A stretch of 64,000 bases of DNA from an uncultured Psychroserpens sp. (GCF_947492715.1 NZ_CANLNS010000001.1:1116001-1180000), one strand, 5' to 3'. Counted from the stretch's first letter, positions 8,651 to 17,388 are shown. Numbers and translations: made by a program. The notes: a model not told the origin generated them from the sequence alone.

Positions 8651-9460
8651 TTAATTTTTAGAATTTTGAGAAATGAGTTGTTGAAGGTCTACAACTTTGC
8701 TCTCCAATTCATGAAGCCTATCATACACATCGATAGGTTCTGGCATTTGTTTAGAAGCAAACATGGTGACATACCAAACTTCCATAATATCTTCTGCATT
8801 AATAGTATAAGTTGGATAATTTCCATCTTTGTTATCACTCTTTAGGATAAGTTTTCCTCGCTCTCCAATACGGTTTATCACACGTTTTAAAACCACGCCA
8901 TCATTTTTACTAATAATTACATAAACCCGACCATCTTTAATATCGTTAAAATCTTCAACATAGCGACCAAACACCATATCACCATCAAAAAATGTACGTA
9001 CCATAGAATTTCCCTTGACTTCAAAACATCTGAACGTACCATTTGTTAATTGCGGCATATGAAACGCAGGCAAGGTTTCAATGTATTCGGCATCGCCATA
9101 ACCATCTAAGTAACCAGCTCTCGCTTTTGCAGGAACATAAACTACATTTTCTTCACCATCAGGAGTGGTAGAAATAACTTGTGGCATTCCAGAATATGTT
9201 GGAGTATTTGGAAGCTCTGATTTTAACATCACCTTACTTTTTCCAAAGAGGTAATCGGGATTGATATTAAATTCGTCAATAATTGAAGAGAGTACATCGT
9301 AACCAGGTTTGGTTTTTTTGCGAGAGCCATCTGCTTGTGGCCTACCATTAACTATACTATCTATAGTGGTTCCAGTAACACCAATGCGTTTAGAGAACGC
9401 ATAATTGTTTAAATGAAAATGATTAATAATGGCTGTGATTTTTTCATCGATCTGTTCCAT
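8651..9460 (-). CDS. LexA/CI-like regulator: XRE DNA-binding domain plus S24 peptidase domain
   Basis: A 269-residue protein. Residues 1-75 form a helix-turn-helix (FSKRIGVTGTTIDSIVNGR). Residues 105-235 form an S24 peptidase domain with the nucleophile in GNSM (Ser152) and Lys192 in VLKRV, 40 residues apart. A candidate self-cleavage bond is Ala115-Gly116 in KARAGY, 37 residues before the serine, as in LexA and lambda CI. The C-terminus (about 240-269) looks like a coiled coil. It is the first gene of the operon with rnpA and the S41 protease. It is divergent from the 1244-residue protein gene, with a palindrome in between, so it may control itself and that gene. Proteins of this type are common in Bacteroidota chromosomes, so a purely housekeeping role is also possible. 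Confidence 0.85.
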   Translation of the reverse strand: MEQIDEKITAIINHFHLNNYAFSKRIGVTGTTIDSIVNGRPQADGSRKKTKPGYDVLSSIIDEFNINPDYLFGKSKVMLKSELPNTPTYSGMPQVISTTPDGEENVVYVPAKARAGYLDGYGDAEYIETLPAFHMPQLTNGTFRCFEVKGNSMVRTFFDGDMVFGRYVEDFNDIKDGRVYVIISKNDGVVLKRVINRIGERGKLILKSDNKDGNYPTYTINAEDIMEVWYVTMFASKQMPEPIDVYDRLHELESKVVDLQQLISQNSKN

Positions 9461-9487
9461 AATCTTGATGTTTTTAAATATAACTTT

Positions 9488-9526
9488 TTACAAAATTATT
9501 TGTAATTTGTTTGTTTTAATTTGTAA
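9488..9526. promoter_or_regulatory. Predicted operator: TTACAAA/TTTGTAA palindrome and a third half-site
   Basis: A perfect inverted repeat TTACAAA (9488-9494), ATTA spacer, TTTGTAA (9499-9505) is followed by another TTTGTAA at 9520-9526. The last two are 21 bases, two helical turns, apart. They flank the -33 element of the predicted plus-strand promoter, and the third copy sits between -33 and -7, where a bound repressor would block polymerase. The palindrome also lies immediately upstream of the S24 gene start, which fits autoregulation. Binding by the S24 protein is inference. Confidence 0.6.
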
Positions 9527-9541
9527 AATGTTTTATATTTG
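9510..9541 (+). promoter_or_regulatory. Promoter of the 1244-residue protein gene (P1)
   Basis: TTTG at 9510-9513 and TATATTTG at 9534-9541, 20 bp apart, match the Bacteroidota housekeeping promoter (TTG, 17-23 bp, TAnnTTTG). Transcription would start near 9548 and leave a leader of about 260 bases. The same elements with the same spacing occur before the lysis cassette at 19650-19681. Confidence 0.7.
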
Positions 9542-9807
9542 TGCTCTATTTAGATGCTAAGATACTAAAATTAGTTAAAAATCAAACATTTGTGAGATTT
9601 TATTAGCATTTTCTTCAGATTTTAAATCCAAAAGATGTCTTATTAAAATCTAAAAGAGTATCGTATTCCAACATTTTATTGAATACGATAGAAGTTTATG
9701 CCTTTAGTTATTAGGGCTTTACGTTAAGGTTAACTGTTAGAAAAGCGAAACGATAACAGTTCTTAATTGAGCTTAATAAAACAAGTATAAACTTTAAAAA
9801 ATTAAAA
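9542..9807 (+). promoter_or_regulatory. Long structured 5' leader of the 1244-residue protein gene
   Basis: About 260 bases without a gene. Two clear hairpins lie in it. One has 10-bp arms TATCGTATTC (9659-9668) and its complement (9681-9690) with a 12-base loop. The other has arms AACTGTTA (9732-9739) and TAACAGTT (9754-9761) with a 14-base loop. Neither is followed by a T run, so they are not ordinary terminators. The loop of the second contains part of a 15-mer, TGTTAGAAAAGCGAA (9735-9749), whose exact reverse complement is in the leader of the lysis cassette (19684-19698). Confidence 0.45.
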
Positions 9808-12800
9808 ATGAGTACAGAAATTAAAAACACACTCTTTCGATTTGTATCGATGAGAGCCCCTGAGTTAACAGACGACAACAAACCATTAGATGGTTTTGTT
9901 TTTAGAGACGATGGTGTTACTAAGGGAGCTTTTGATACTGCAGTTGCTAGTCTTACAGATAGCGCATCAAAATGGCAAGCCATGAAAACGGCCGCCGCAT
10001 CTTTTGAGGCTTTATCTGTAGAAGCCATCAAAAAAATTGATCCGGCATTATATGAGCTATCAGTGTCAATTGCTAAAAACCGTTTGTCTTATGATGTTGA
10101 AAAGTTTTTGGAAATGATCCAACCACTTCGAGCAATAGAAGATAAAGAGGTTTTAGGTAGATTATGGGATAATTTATTTTATCAAACCTTAACGCAAGAA
10201 ACATTTTATGCCAAAGAAACAATCATCCAGTTATTGATTGCCAATCATGTGCTGTCTAACTATGGTGGAGACAAAAATAGGTTAGACGCTTTATTAAATG
10301 CTAAAGTCGTATTACCTAAAGCATTGTTTGGTGATAGTGAATCTGAAAATGCTAATCAGCAGAAAGTAAGTGCCTCTAAAGATGAAGCGCCTAAAGCATC
10401 AGTTCCAACAAGCGATATGGCTAAGCAACAACGTATTGCTCAAGCCGAGTTTCACAACCAACAATTAAACCAATTGTCTAAAGAGTTAAAGCGTGTTGAA
10501 AAAGCCTATCAAAAGGAAAGAACCGCAGCATTAGAGCTCGCAGAAGCTGGTTACCAAAAGGAGGTTAAGCCTATTCTCGATCAATACACTAAAGATGTAG
10601 AGGCCGAAAAGAAACGATGGTGTGAAATTAAAGACCCTAATGTCGATTACGATCCTAAAGACCCATGTAACCAACCTAATACAATTCCAGAACCTGTATT
10701 ACCAGATTTCAAGTTTGATTTCAGAAAAGAATTAGATTTTGAATTTTTACAATCAAAACTAAGCCCAGAAAGCTTTGAAACGCTATCAGATTTAGTTTTA
10801 GGAGGTGTAGAGGAAAAATCTGGAAGTATGGAACGCATCGAACAACCGACATTTGATACGTTTACTGAAGACTATGAAGGCTTCACAGATATTGACGGAC
10901 ACATTCATGAGGTGATTTCTGGGAATGATAATACAATTTCAGAAAACGCCGAAGATGAAGGCACGACTTTAGTAAGTGTTGGTGGTGTGGTTGTTCCTGT
11001 AAATACAGGAAATACATTCCCAGATTTTTCATATCAATTGTGTTCTAAACCAATTGTGAAGCCGCCTTTTGGATTGAAATATAACGCTGATCTTAGAATT
11101 AGTGTTCCAGATGCATCATGGCAGGTTGCAAGTTTCGATTATACCTTAGAGCGCACAGATCAAGACCATACCAACAATGGTTTAGAAACCTACAGTGTAT
11201 TAAGGTTAGGAAATACGATCTTTTTAAAGAACATTAATATAGGGTGGCCTCGTCTTTCAGAACAAGCACAGTTAGAGTCGTTCACTGGTACAATTACATT
11301 TACAAATGGCGTGGTTAAAACGTTTAGCACACCAGATTTTGTATTAAGAACTTGTACCTCGGGAGTATTAATTGGTGAAATCATTGACCCAAATGATAAT
11401 GATAATCCGCCAAATCCAGGAACATCTAACGAAACACCATTTGTACCAAGTGGTTTTGGCGTAAAGCAATTAGGTATTGCAGATTATAATAAAGTAGAGC
11501 AATCTACTCAAGGTTATGTGGAAGGTGATGTAGCGCATATCGAAAACGTCATGGCTCGTGAGTTTAAAGAGCGTAGCACAAGACGTTTACGTCGAAAAGA
11601 AGACACATTTACAAGTTCTTCTGAATCTGAAAGAGAGCAATTGACCGATACGACTTCTACAGAGCGTTTTGAGATGCAAAATGAAGTATCTAAGATGATT
11701 GCAGACAGTAAAGATTTTAGCGCTTCTGCAGGTGTTAATTATAACCCAACAGAGAAACTTAGTTTGTTTGCTAACGCGAATTACGCAACGCATAATTCTA
11801 AAGAGCAAAGTACGCTTCAAGCGATTACAAACTCTAAAGATATTACAGAACGCGCGCTTGATAGAATCGTAACTAAAGTAAAAGAAGAACGTATCGAGAA
11901 AATTGTCGAAGAGTTCGAAGAAAACAATTCTCATGGGTTTGATAACCGCAAAGGAGACAAGCACGTGGTAGGTGTTTTCCGTTGGGTAGATAAGATCTTT
12001 AAAAACCAAGTGATCAATTATGGTAAGCGTTTGATGTTTGAATTTATGGTACCTCAGCCAGGAAAATTACATAAACTTGGAATGGCCGAAAATAATGCAG
12101 GTAACACTAATGATACGATGTTAGTTGAACCTACAGATCCAAGAAAATCAACAACGCAAAGCCTTAAGGATTTCACAATGCTTACCGATTCTAAACTGAA
12201 ATATTGGGCAGGAAAGTACAACGTTGAGTTTAACCCTAAGCCAAAACAGTACATTTCTGTTGGGGAATCGTTCCATGTTAATTTAAATGGAGGATCATCC
12301 TTAAGTCATACCGAATCTAATTCTGGTAATGGTAAAATTAAGGTTCCTGAAGGTTACAAAACTGTTAGTGCTAGAGGGATCTTTAACGCATCTAGTGATG
12401 GTGATTTACAAGGAAATATCTTGTCGTTAACTATTGGAGACTATACAAAAACGTATAATAATTCGTTTGGAAGATACTCATTACAGTTAACTGGTCCTAT
12501 TGCCGAATTTGTTAATGAAGTTCCAGTATCTTATACGCTTGGTAACCATATTAGTGGAGATGTTTCTGCATCAGTTAGATGTAGATTAACAACAGAACAC
12601 GAAAACAAATGGAAACAAGAGACTTTTAAGGCTATCATTGATGCTTATGAAGATGCTTTAGCAGCATTTAATGAAAAACTTGAAGCTGAAACCGAATTAG
12701 GTGTTCAAATTAAAGGGACAAACCCAGGGTTCTATCGCGAGTTTGAGAATAAGATCTTACGTAAAAACTGTATTTCTTATTTAATAGACCAAAATCCAGG

Positions 12801-13542
12801 TGCACAAAACACCTACGGAAAGTCTAACTTATTTACAACAACAGGTGGAGGCCCAGCAACTTTTGGTAATCTTGAAGTTAATGTAAATCAGGCTTTAGAT
12901 AACTACTCAGCTTTTGTGAAGTTTATGGAGCAAGCCTTTGAATGGGATATCATGTCGTATAACCTGTATCCTTACTATTGGGGTAATCGTCAAGACTGGT
13001 CTAACTTATATCAGTATGATGAAACCAACGATCCATTATTTAGAAATTTCATGCAAGCAGGTATGGCGAGAGTTATTGTAACAGTACGTCCAGGCTTTGA
13101 AGAAGCGGTTCGTTATTACATGCAAACTGGTCAGATTTGGAATGGTGGAGAAGTTCCTGTAATAGAAGACGAGTTGTACTTATCTCTTGTTGAAGAATTA
13201 CGTCAGCCAGAAGGTGAAAAACTTGGTAAAGCTTGGGCTACTAGAGTGCCAACAGCGCTTACCATATTGCAAGCACAAAGTATTGGCTTAAACGTTAATA
13301 AAGCCTTACCGTATTTAGATGATCTTTCTGATTTTGAAAATCCAGATGAGGTACCACAATCACAGCAGTTTGAATTAAACGATGCCGAGATTGGTATTTC
13401 TGAAAGTGATGGAGAACGTCATATTGAAAATGTAGATATCGTTAATGGTTATTTACAGTTAAATACCGACGACACTCCAAGACAAGTTGTGGCGCAAATC
13501 TCTATGCAATCTATTAAGAATGCCATAGACGACTTAGTCTAA
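9808..13542 (+). CDS. Large 1244-residue protein of unknown function, first gene of the accessory locus
   Basis: I do not recognise the family. There is no signal peptide, lipobox, membrane span or T9SS sorting domain, so it is made as a cytoplasmic protein. Visible parts: an N-terminal alpha-helical domain (1-180); a coiled coil rich in K, E and Q (about 208-271); a proline/aspartate-rich stretch and a beta-rich region (280-525); an Asn/Asp/Pro linker (about 528-543); then GFGVKQLGIADYNKVEQ. An Arg-rich then Ser/Thr-rich segment (STRRLRRKEDTFTSSSESE, about 590-610) follows, and a helical region ending in VVGVFRWVDKIFKNQVINYG (about 720-740). The long mixed C-terminal part has many aromatic residues (YNLYPYYWG). 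Size and modular make-up suggest a structural or carrier component. It precedes a toxin-like gene and is driven by an apparently repressed promoter. Confidence 0.75.
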   Translation: MSTEIKNTLFRFVSMRAPELTDDNKPLDGFVFRDDGVTKGAFDTAVASLTDSASKWQAMKTAAASFEALSVEAIKKIDPALYELSVSIAKNRLSYDVEKFLEMIQPLRAIEDKEVLGRLWDNLFYQTLTQETFYAKETIIQLLIANHVLSNYGGDKNRLDALLNAKVVLPKALFGDSESENANQQKVSASKDEAPKASVPTSDMAKQQRIAQAEFHNQQLNQLSKELKRVEKAYQKERTAALELAEAGYQKEVKPILDQYTKDVEAEKKRWCEIKDPNVDYDPKDPCNQPNTIPEPVLPDFKFDFRKELDFEFLQSKLSPESFETLSDLVLGGVEEKSGSMERIEQPTFDTFTEDYEGFTDIDGHIHEVISGNDNTISENAEDEGTTLVSVGGVVVPVNTGNTFPDFSYQLCSKPIVKPPFGLKYNADLRISVPDASWQVASFDYTLERTDQDHTNNGLETYSVLRLGNTIFLKNINIGWPRLSEQAQLESFTGTITFTNGVVKTFSTPDFVLRTCTSGVLIGEIIDPNDNDNPPNPGTSNETPFVPSGFGVKQLGIADYNKVEQSTQGYVEGDVAHIENVMAREFKERSTRRLRRKEDTFTSSSESEREQLTDTTSTERFEMQNEVSKMIADSKDFSASAGVNYNPTEKLSLFANANYATHNSKEQSTLQAITNSKDITERALDRIVTKVKEERIEKIVEEFEENNSHGFDNRKGDKHVVGVFRWVDKIFKNQVINYGKRLMFEFMVPQPGKLHKLGMAENNAGNTNDTMLVEPTDPRKSTTQSLKDFTMLTDSKLKYWAGKYNVEFNPKPKQYISVGESFHVNLNGGSSLSHTESNSGNGKIKVPEGYKTVSARGIFNASSDGDLQGNILSLTIGDYTKTYNNSFGRYSLQLTGPIAEFVNEVPVSYTLGNHISGDVSASVRCRLTTEHENKWKQETFKAIIDAYEDALAAFNEKLEAETELGVQIKGTNPGFYREFENKILRKNCISYLIDQNPGAQNTYGKSNLFTTTGGGPATFGNLEVNVNQALDNYSAFVKFMEQAFEWDIMSYNLYPYYWGNRQDWSNLYQYDETNDPLFRNFMQAGMARVIVTVRPGFEEAVRYYMQTGQIWNGGEVPVIEDELYLSLVEELRQPEGEKLGKAWATRVPTALTILQAQSIGLNVNKALPYLDDLSDFENPDEVPQSQQFELNDAEIGISESDGERHIENVDIVNGYLQLNTDDTPRQVVAQISMQSIKNAIDDLV

Positions 13543-13595
13543 TAACTTAGCATCCTTACCCTTTTTGTTACTACTGAACTTGTTTCAGTATATCA

Positions 13596-13643
13596 AAACC
13601 TACCCTCTCTCAAGGTCTTTGAGAGAGGGACAGGGTGAGGTTT
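13596..13643. repeat. Long imperfect hairpin between the two large genes
   Basis: Inner arms CCCTCTCTCAA (13603-13613) and TTGAGAGAGGG (13619-13629) pair perfectly over a 5-base loop. Outer arms AAACC (13596-13600) and GGTTT (13639-13643) extend it. There is no T run, and the G+C-rich stem stands out from the AT-rich surroundings. It could be a REP-type mobile palindrome or an RNA element that lowers read-through from the 1244-residue gene into the toxin-like gene. Confidence 0.55.
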
Positions 13644-13680
13644 GTTTTAAACGAATGTTTAACAATAAAAAAAGAAAATC

Positions 13681-16365
13681 ATGAGTGATTTTAATAAAAT
13701 AATTGAATATCTGAGATATACGAGGCAAGATGAAGAAAATGAGGCTAAAACCACACATAGACCAGCAATTATTATTACCGAAGATTTTGATTTAAATGCT
13801 CCATTTCATGAGGAAGATTATATCTATGTGGATAAGGAAAAGATAAAAAACCACGATGGTTATTATACATTGCAACATCTTTATAATGCTTATTATTCAA
13901 GGTTGTATTTAAGAACAATATCTAATGATGAAATAGAGTATTATATAAGAAAACCAATTGAAATAGATGGAGAAGACCATTATCAATATAAGAAACTACC
14001 TTATGGAGATTGGCATGTTAATAACCCTTTGTCGTTTACCGAAGTAAAAGTGGGTTATACATTTTATTACAGTTCAGAGTTAGAAAAGTGTATTTATTTG
14101 CCTTTAAATGAGGTGGTAGTATTACCAGAACAAATTACATACCATCCTAAAGATTTAAAAAACAATCCATCAGGAGAATATTCTTTTCAATTTAAGGATG
14201 CAGAAGGTTACTCTGGAGAAGAGCTTGAGACGGTTTGGGCAGAACTAGATCCCACGGGATATTCTAGAGCATATAATAATATCTCTTTAGCTAAGAGAAA
14301 GGTTGAATTTATTAAGAATCAAAAACCAGGCTTAATGCATCTTTTTCCTAAAATTGATCTTAATTGTAGGCAAACAAAACTAAGGTATAATTATTATGAA
14401 AAAGGAGTGCCAAACAATAGCTTTTTAGGCGATCCTGTTTTAGAGCTAAAATTCAATCATTTCGGGGCGCAACTTTTGTTTTTGAATGCCACGATATTTT
14501 ATTATTTCAATGAGTTGGATGACTTTGATGTGACCAGAGAAAGACAGGCTTTTTTTGATGACTATACAAGTTTTGTAGATGATTTATTGAATACAAGAAA
14601 CAATAATAAAATATTAGAGGTTTTGTACTATGTGCCAACCTTTCATTTTAAGAAATTAGATAAAAATTTCTTATGGACGGTTCTAGATAAAGTTTTAGAA
14701 GGCTCAATAAACAACATAGGTCTAGATACTGAAGATATTGTGTTGCACTTACTTAAAGGGTTGCTAGAAACATCTACTAGTCCAGATGCATTTTTGCTAA
14801 AACTTATTAAAGAAAGAGAAAACAAGGAAACACGTTTTTCTATACTTTATAAAGGGATGGATGGCGAGAATTTTGTCTCTTTGATTTGGTTTTTATATGA
14901 TACATGGGTAAAAAGTACATTTACAGATTTAGATAATACTTTATTTAAAGCTAGTGATGGTCCATTGCCAATACCCTATAAATCCGAAAAGTTCATAGGG
15001 TTTTATAGTAGCAACAAGAATTTTGATTTTATCTCCAATAACAACATTTATGTGACTGAGGATGAAACTTGGGTAGATAATGCTATTAGTGTGTTTGATC
15101 CTGGAGCGGGTAAGGCTATTAATCAATTAGTAGAAGAACAGAATAATTATACCTACCATTATTTCCATCCATTAATGCTTGTAGATGTCGAGCAAGAAAG
15201 CGCTATTCCAATACCAAAGTATATTCCAGCATTTTTCTTAAAAGCCAATGAAGATAAAAGTTTTTGGAGTAATGTTGTAACTGGTATAGAATATGGTGTA
15301 GACATTATAACCACATTATCTGGTGTTGGTAATATTGCTAAGTTTAGGCATTTATCAAAGATCGCTAAAGTAGCGTCTAGGTTTAACAAATTTGATAAAG
15401 CGAGGAAGTATGCAAGTGTGGTTTCAAAGATACGTTTGGCTTCTGGTGCTATTGAGATAAGTAGTGGCACGGTAAATGCGTTGATAAAGCTGGCAGATTT
15501 AAATAAATCGCCTTTTTGGAAAGAACTCAGTACCTTTTTATTTTGGTTAGAAATGCTATCTTTAGGAGGCGAACTTACCGCAGCCATAAAGAGTGGATTA
15601 CGTAAGAGTGCAGACGATCTTTTAAAATATGAAAAGGAGCTAGAAAACCATTTAGACGATTTGGTTATCGATGGCAACAAACTAGACTCAGTTAGAAAAA
15701 CCAAGATAATAACAGAAATGCGCCAAATGGCTAGTTCTACCACTGGCAGAGGGCTTTCTGGTTTTGGTGGTGTTGCAAGATTATATGCTAGATTTTTAAG
15801 CAAAAGTGTTGATGATGTTTCTAAAGTTGTAAAAAAAGCAGAGGAAGACATACTTAAACTTGCAAACCCTACTGGAAAAGTGAAACCGGAAGATCAATTG
15901 GAATGGGCTTTTGTTCATAATGATAAGAAAGGATTCCGAACAATTAAGCCAGTAACCTCTAAAAAACATGGATTTGTAGATTGGGATGATATTTTTGATG
16001 AAGGGGTACTTACTAAACCAAGAATAGAAAGTTTAAAAGGAGCAGTATATACTCATAATCACCCAAATTTTTCCAGGTTTAGTTCCAGCGATATTACAAC
16101 TTTTTTTGAATTTCAACTTAAAGAAATACGAGCTATTAATGCTGATGATGTGATATATAGCCTAAGACTTAAACAAGGCGCAAAAATTACTAAAAGAGAA
16201 GTAGATGATATTATGGACATTTATAGAAGAAAAGTAAAATACTGGGTTAAGCAGTTTAATCTTGATATGAACTTATTGAATGATCGTATACTATTAGAGG
16301 ATTTTAAGGAAGAATTTTTATTAGATATTTTTAAAAATGTATTAGATTACCGAGTAATTATATAA
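13681..16365 (+). CDS. Polymorphic-toxin-like protein with C-terminal JAB-like metallo-domain
   Basis: An 894-residue protein in three parts. Residues 1 to about 500 are a unique, aromatic-rich region I do not recognise. Residues about 525-640 hold amphipathic/hydrophobic helices (VDIITTLSGVGNIAKFRHL, then LFWLEMLSLGGELTAAI), the kind of pre-toxin segment found before effector domains. The last 170 residues contain LKGAVYTHNHPNF and SRFSSSDI. His792, His794, Ser801 and Asp804, with an upstream Glu741, fit the H-x-H-P-x5-S-x2-D pattern of JAB/RadC-like metallo-domains. Such domains occur at the C-terminus of phage head-associated proteins and toxins. No signal peptide is present. It lies 138 bases after the 1244-residue gene and is followed by small immunity-like genes. 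Zinc binding and toxicity are inferred. Confidence 0.7.
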   Translation: MSDFNKIIEYLRYTRQDEENEAKTTHRPAIIITEDFDLNAPFHEEDYIYVDKEKIKNHDGYYTLQHLYNAYYSRLYLRTISNDEIEYYIRKPIEIDGEDHYQYKKLPYGDWHVNNPLSFTEVKVGYTFYYSSELEKCIYLPLNEVVVLPEQITYHPKDLKNNPSGEYSFQFKDAEGYSGEELETVWAELDPTGYSRAYNNISLAKRKVEFIKNQKPGLMHLFPKIDLNCRQTKLRYNYYEKGVPNNSFLGDPVLELKFNHFGAQLLFLNATIFYYFNELDDFDVTRERQAFFDDYTSFVDDLLNTRNNNKILEVLYYVPTFHFKKLDKNFLWTVLDKVLEGSINNIGLDTEDIVLHLLKGLLETSTSPDAFLLKLIKERENKETRFSILYKGMDGENFVSLIWFLYDTWVKSTFTDLDNTLFKASDGPLPIPYKSEKFIGFYSSNKNFDFISNNNIYVTEDETWVDNAISVFDPGAGKAINQLVEEQNNYTYHYFHPLMLVDVEQESAIPIPKYIPAFFLKANEDKSFWSNVVTGIEYGVDIITTLSGVGNIAKFRHLSKIAKVASRFNKFDKARKYASVVSKIRLASGAIEISSGTVNALIKLADLNKSPFWKELSTFLFWLEMLSLGGELTAAIKSGLRKSADDLLKYEKELENHLDDLVIDGNKLDSVRKTKIITEMRQMASSTTGRGLSGFGGVARLYARFLSKSVDDVSKVVKKAEEDILKLANPTGKVKPEDQLEWAFVHNDKKGFRTIKPVTSKKHGFVDWDDIFDEGVLTKPRIESLKGAVYTHNHPNFSRFSSSDITTFFEFQLKEIRAINADDVIYSLRLKQGAKITKREVDDIMDIYRRKVKYWVKQFNLDMNLLNDRILLEDFKEEFLLDIFKNVLDYRVII

Positions 16366-16383
16366 CAGCAAAAACAATTTATT

Positions 16384-16914
16384 ATGATAGATAGAAACAA
16401 ATCAGAATGGCTATATTATAGAAGCATATATAAAACAGCCGTAGGGAAAGAGGACTGGGATGACCCTAAATGGAGAGAACTACATTTTCCTAATGAGGAA
16501 ATATTTTGTAATCAACTATTAGAAAGTAGTACAGAAGATTTTGTTAAAACATTAGTATGGATATTCAGAGATCGATATCCTATAGAGTTTTCATATTTAA
16601 AAACTTCTATGCATGGTCTTGATGAGCAAGGCATACCAAAGTATAAAGATATTAACACCAGAAAGGCGCAAGACATTGAACCAATGACTGTGGAATCTGA
16701 AATACTAAATGATGTCAGAAGTGTTACAGTGCGTTTTAAACAACCTCAATCAAATGTATTTATGTGGATAGAAACAGAGTTAGAGGGCCTGGATTATATT
16801 AAAGAAGGGGAAACTCAAATAACTTATCGCGTTACAGACAGTCCTATAGCCCACGTTGAAGCTATAGAGCAAGGTTTTACCATACATGTTAATAAAGACA
16901 AGATAATTTACTAA
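16384..16914 (+). CDS. Hypothetical protein, candidate immunity protein for the toxin-like gene
   Basis: A 176-residue soluble acidic protein starting 18 bases after the toxin-like gene, hence surely co-transcribed. I do not recognise the family. It has an N-terminal helical half and a C-terminal beta-rich half (SVTVRFKQPQSNVFMWIETE, then ITYRVTDSP), a build seen in many small immunity proteins. The tight spacing directly behind an effector-like C-terminal domain is the main reason for the immunity call. A REP-like palindrome and a terminator follow. Confidence 0.5.
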   Translation: MIDRNKSEWLYYRSIYKTAVGKEDWDDPKWRELHFPNEEIFCNQLLESSTEDFVKTLVWIFRDRYPIEFSYLKTSMHGLDEQGIPKYKDINTRKAQDIEPMTVESEILNDVRSVTVRFKQPQSNVFMWIETELEGLDYIKEGETQITYRVTDSPIAHVEAIEQGFTIHVNKDKIIY

Positions 16915-16922
16915 CCCCGATA

Positions 16923-16943
16923 GCGCGGATTTGTAATCCGTGC
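16923..16943. repeat. REP-like palindrome, copy 1
   Basis: The palindrome has core CGGATT-TGT-AATCCG and imperfect outer bases (GCG / TGC). I recall similar GCGGATTTGTAATCCG(C/T) sequences as dispersed REP elements in Bacteroidota. A second copy with the same core lies at 17423-17443, also behind an immunity-like gene. Confidence 0.65.
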
Positions 16944-16960
16944 CAATAAATGATTTATAA

Positions 16961-16994
16961 AAAGCACACATTTTATGAGATGTGTGCTTTTTTT
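16961..16994 (+). terminator. Intrinsic terminator after the first immunity-like gene
   Basis: Arms AAAGCACACAT (16961-16971) and ATGTGTGCTTT (16980-16990) over an 8-base loop are followed by a T run to 16994. The same stem recurs at 17460-17484 behind the next gene. Confidence 0.85.
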
Positions 16995-17043
16995 GATTAC
17001 AGTTTGTCGTAAATTTTCTATATTTAAAAATAAAATAAAAACG

Positions 17044-17388
17044 ATGTTAACAGAACAAGAAATGCTAGAAATAGCAGAAAAATTTTTAAGAAAAATGGAA
17101 GAAACATCAGATTTAGAGTTGATGTTATATCCAGATAATCAAGTAGTAAGAAAACCTTACGGCAATATTTATTATTTTGACAGTATAAAGCATATTACAA
17201 CTGGTGAGCATAAATACGCCATTGTTGGAGCAGCACCTTTTTTAGTAGAAAAAGAAAAACGAAGGATAGTTACTTTTAGTACAGCTAACACTTTAGAAAG
17301 TCAATTGCCAGATTATGAAAATGGAACTATGGTACCGTCTTTACACACCTATTGGTATCCAGATGAAGATCGTTATAGTCATAAGTAG
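17044..17388 (+). CDS. Imm35/YrhB-like immunity family protein
   Basis: 114 residues. The start at 17044 is chosen because an upstream ATG at 16975 lies inside the preceding terminator stem. The layout matches the Imm35 (YrhB) type: an N-terminal helix (TEQEMLEIAEKFLRKM), a central strand pair (NIYYFDSIKHITTGEHKYAIVG), then the diagnostic APFLVEKEKRRIVTFSTANT. Members protect against diverse toxins in polymorphic toxin loci. Its own effector is not obvious here, which fits an orphan immunity gene kept in an array. It is framed by terminators on both sides, so it probably has its own promoter in 16995-17043, though I see no clear one. Confidence 0.65.
   Translation: MLTEQEMLEIAEKFLRKMEETSDLELMLYPDNQVVRKPYGNIYYFDSIKHITTGEHKYAIVGAAPFLVEKEKRRIVTFSTANTLESQLPDYENGTMVPSLHTYWYPDEDRYSHK

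Noticed and set aside
9711-10031. Minus-strand open frame of 106 codons overlapping the 1244-residue gene start
   Set aside because: It lies mostly antisense to the N-terminal codons of a well-formed gene, has low-complexity serine-rich composition, and no promoter is seen on that strand.
15159-15851. Minus-strand open frame of 230 codons inside the toxin-like gene
   Set aside because: Serine/leucine-rich mirror of the plus-strand hydrophobic helices; no start signal; the plus-strand gene has clear domain motifs.
9808-16365. Contractile injection or type VI secretion apparatus
   Set aside because: No sheath, tube, baseplate, spike or AAA+ ATPase genes are present in or around the locus.
16975-17043. 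Earlier start (ATG 16975) for the Imm35-like gene
   Set aside because: It lies inside the stem of the preceding terminator and would add 23 residues not seen in the family; ATG 17044 matches the family start.
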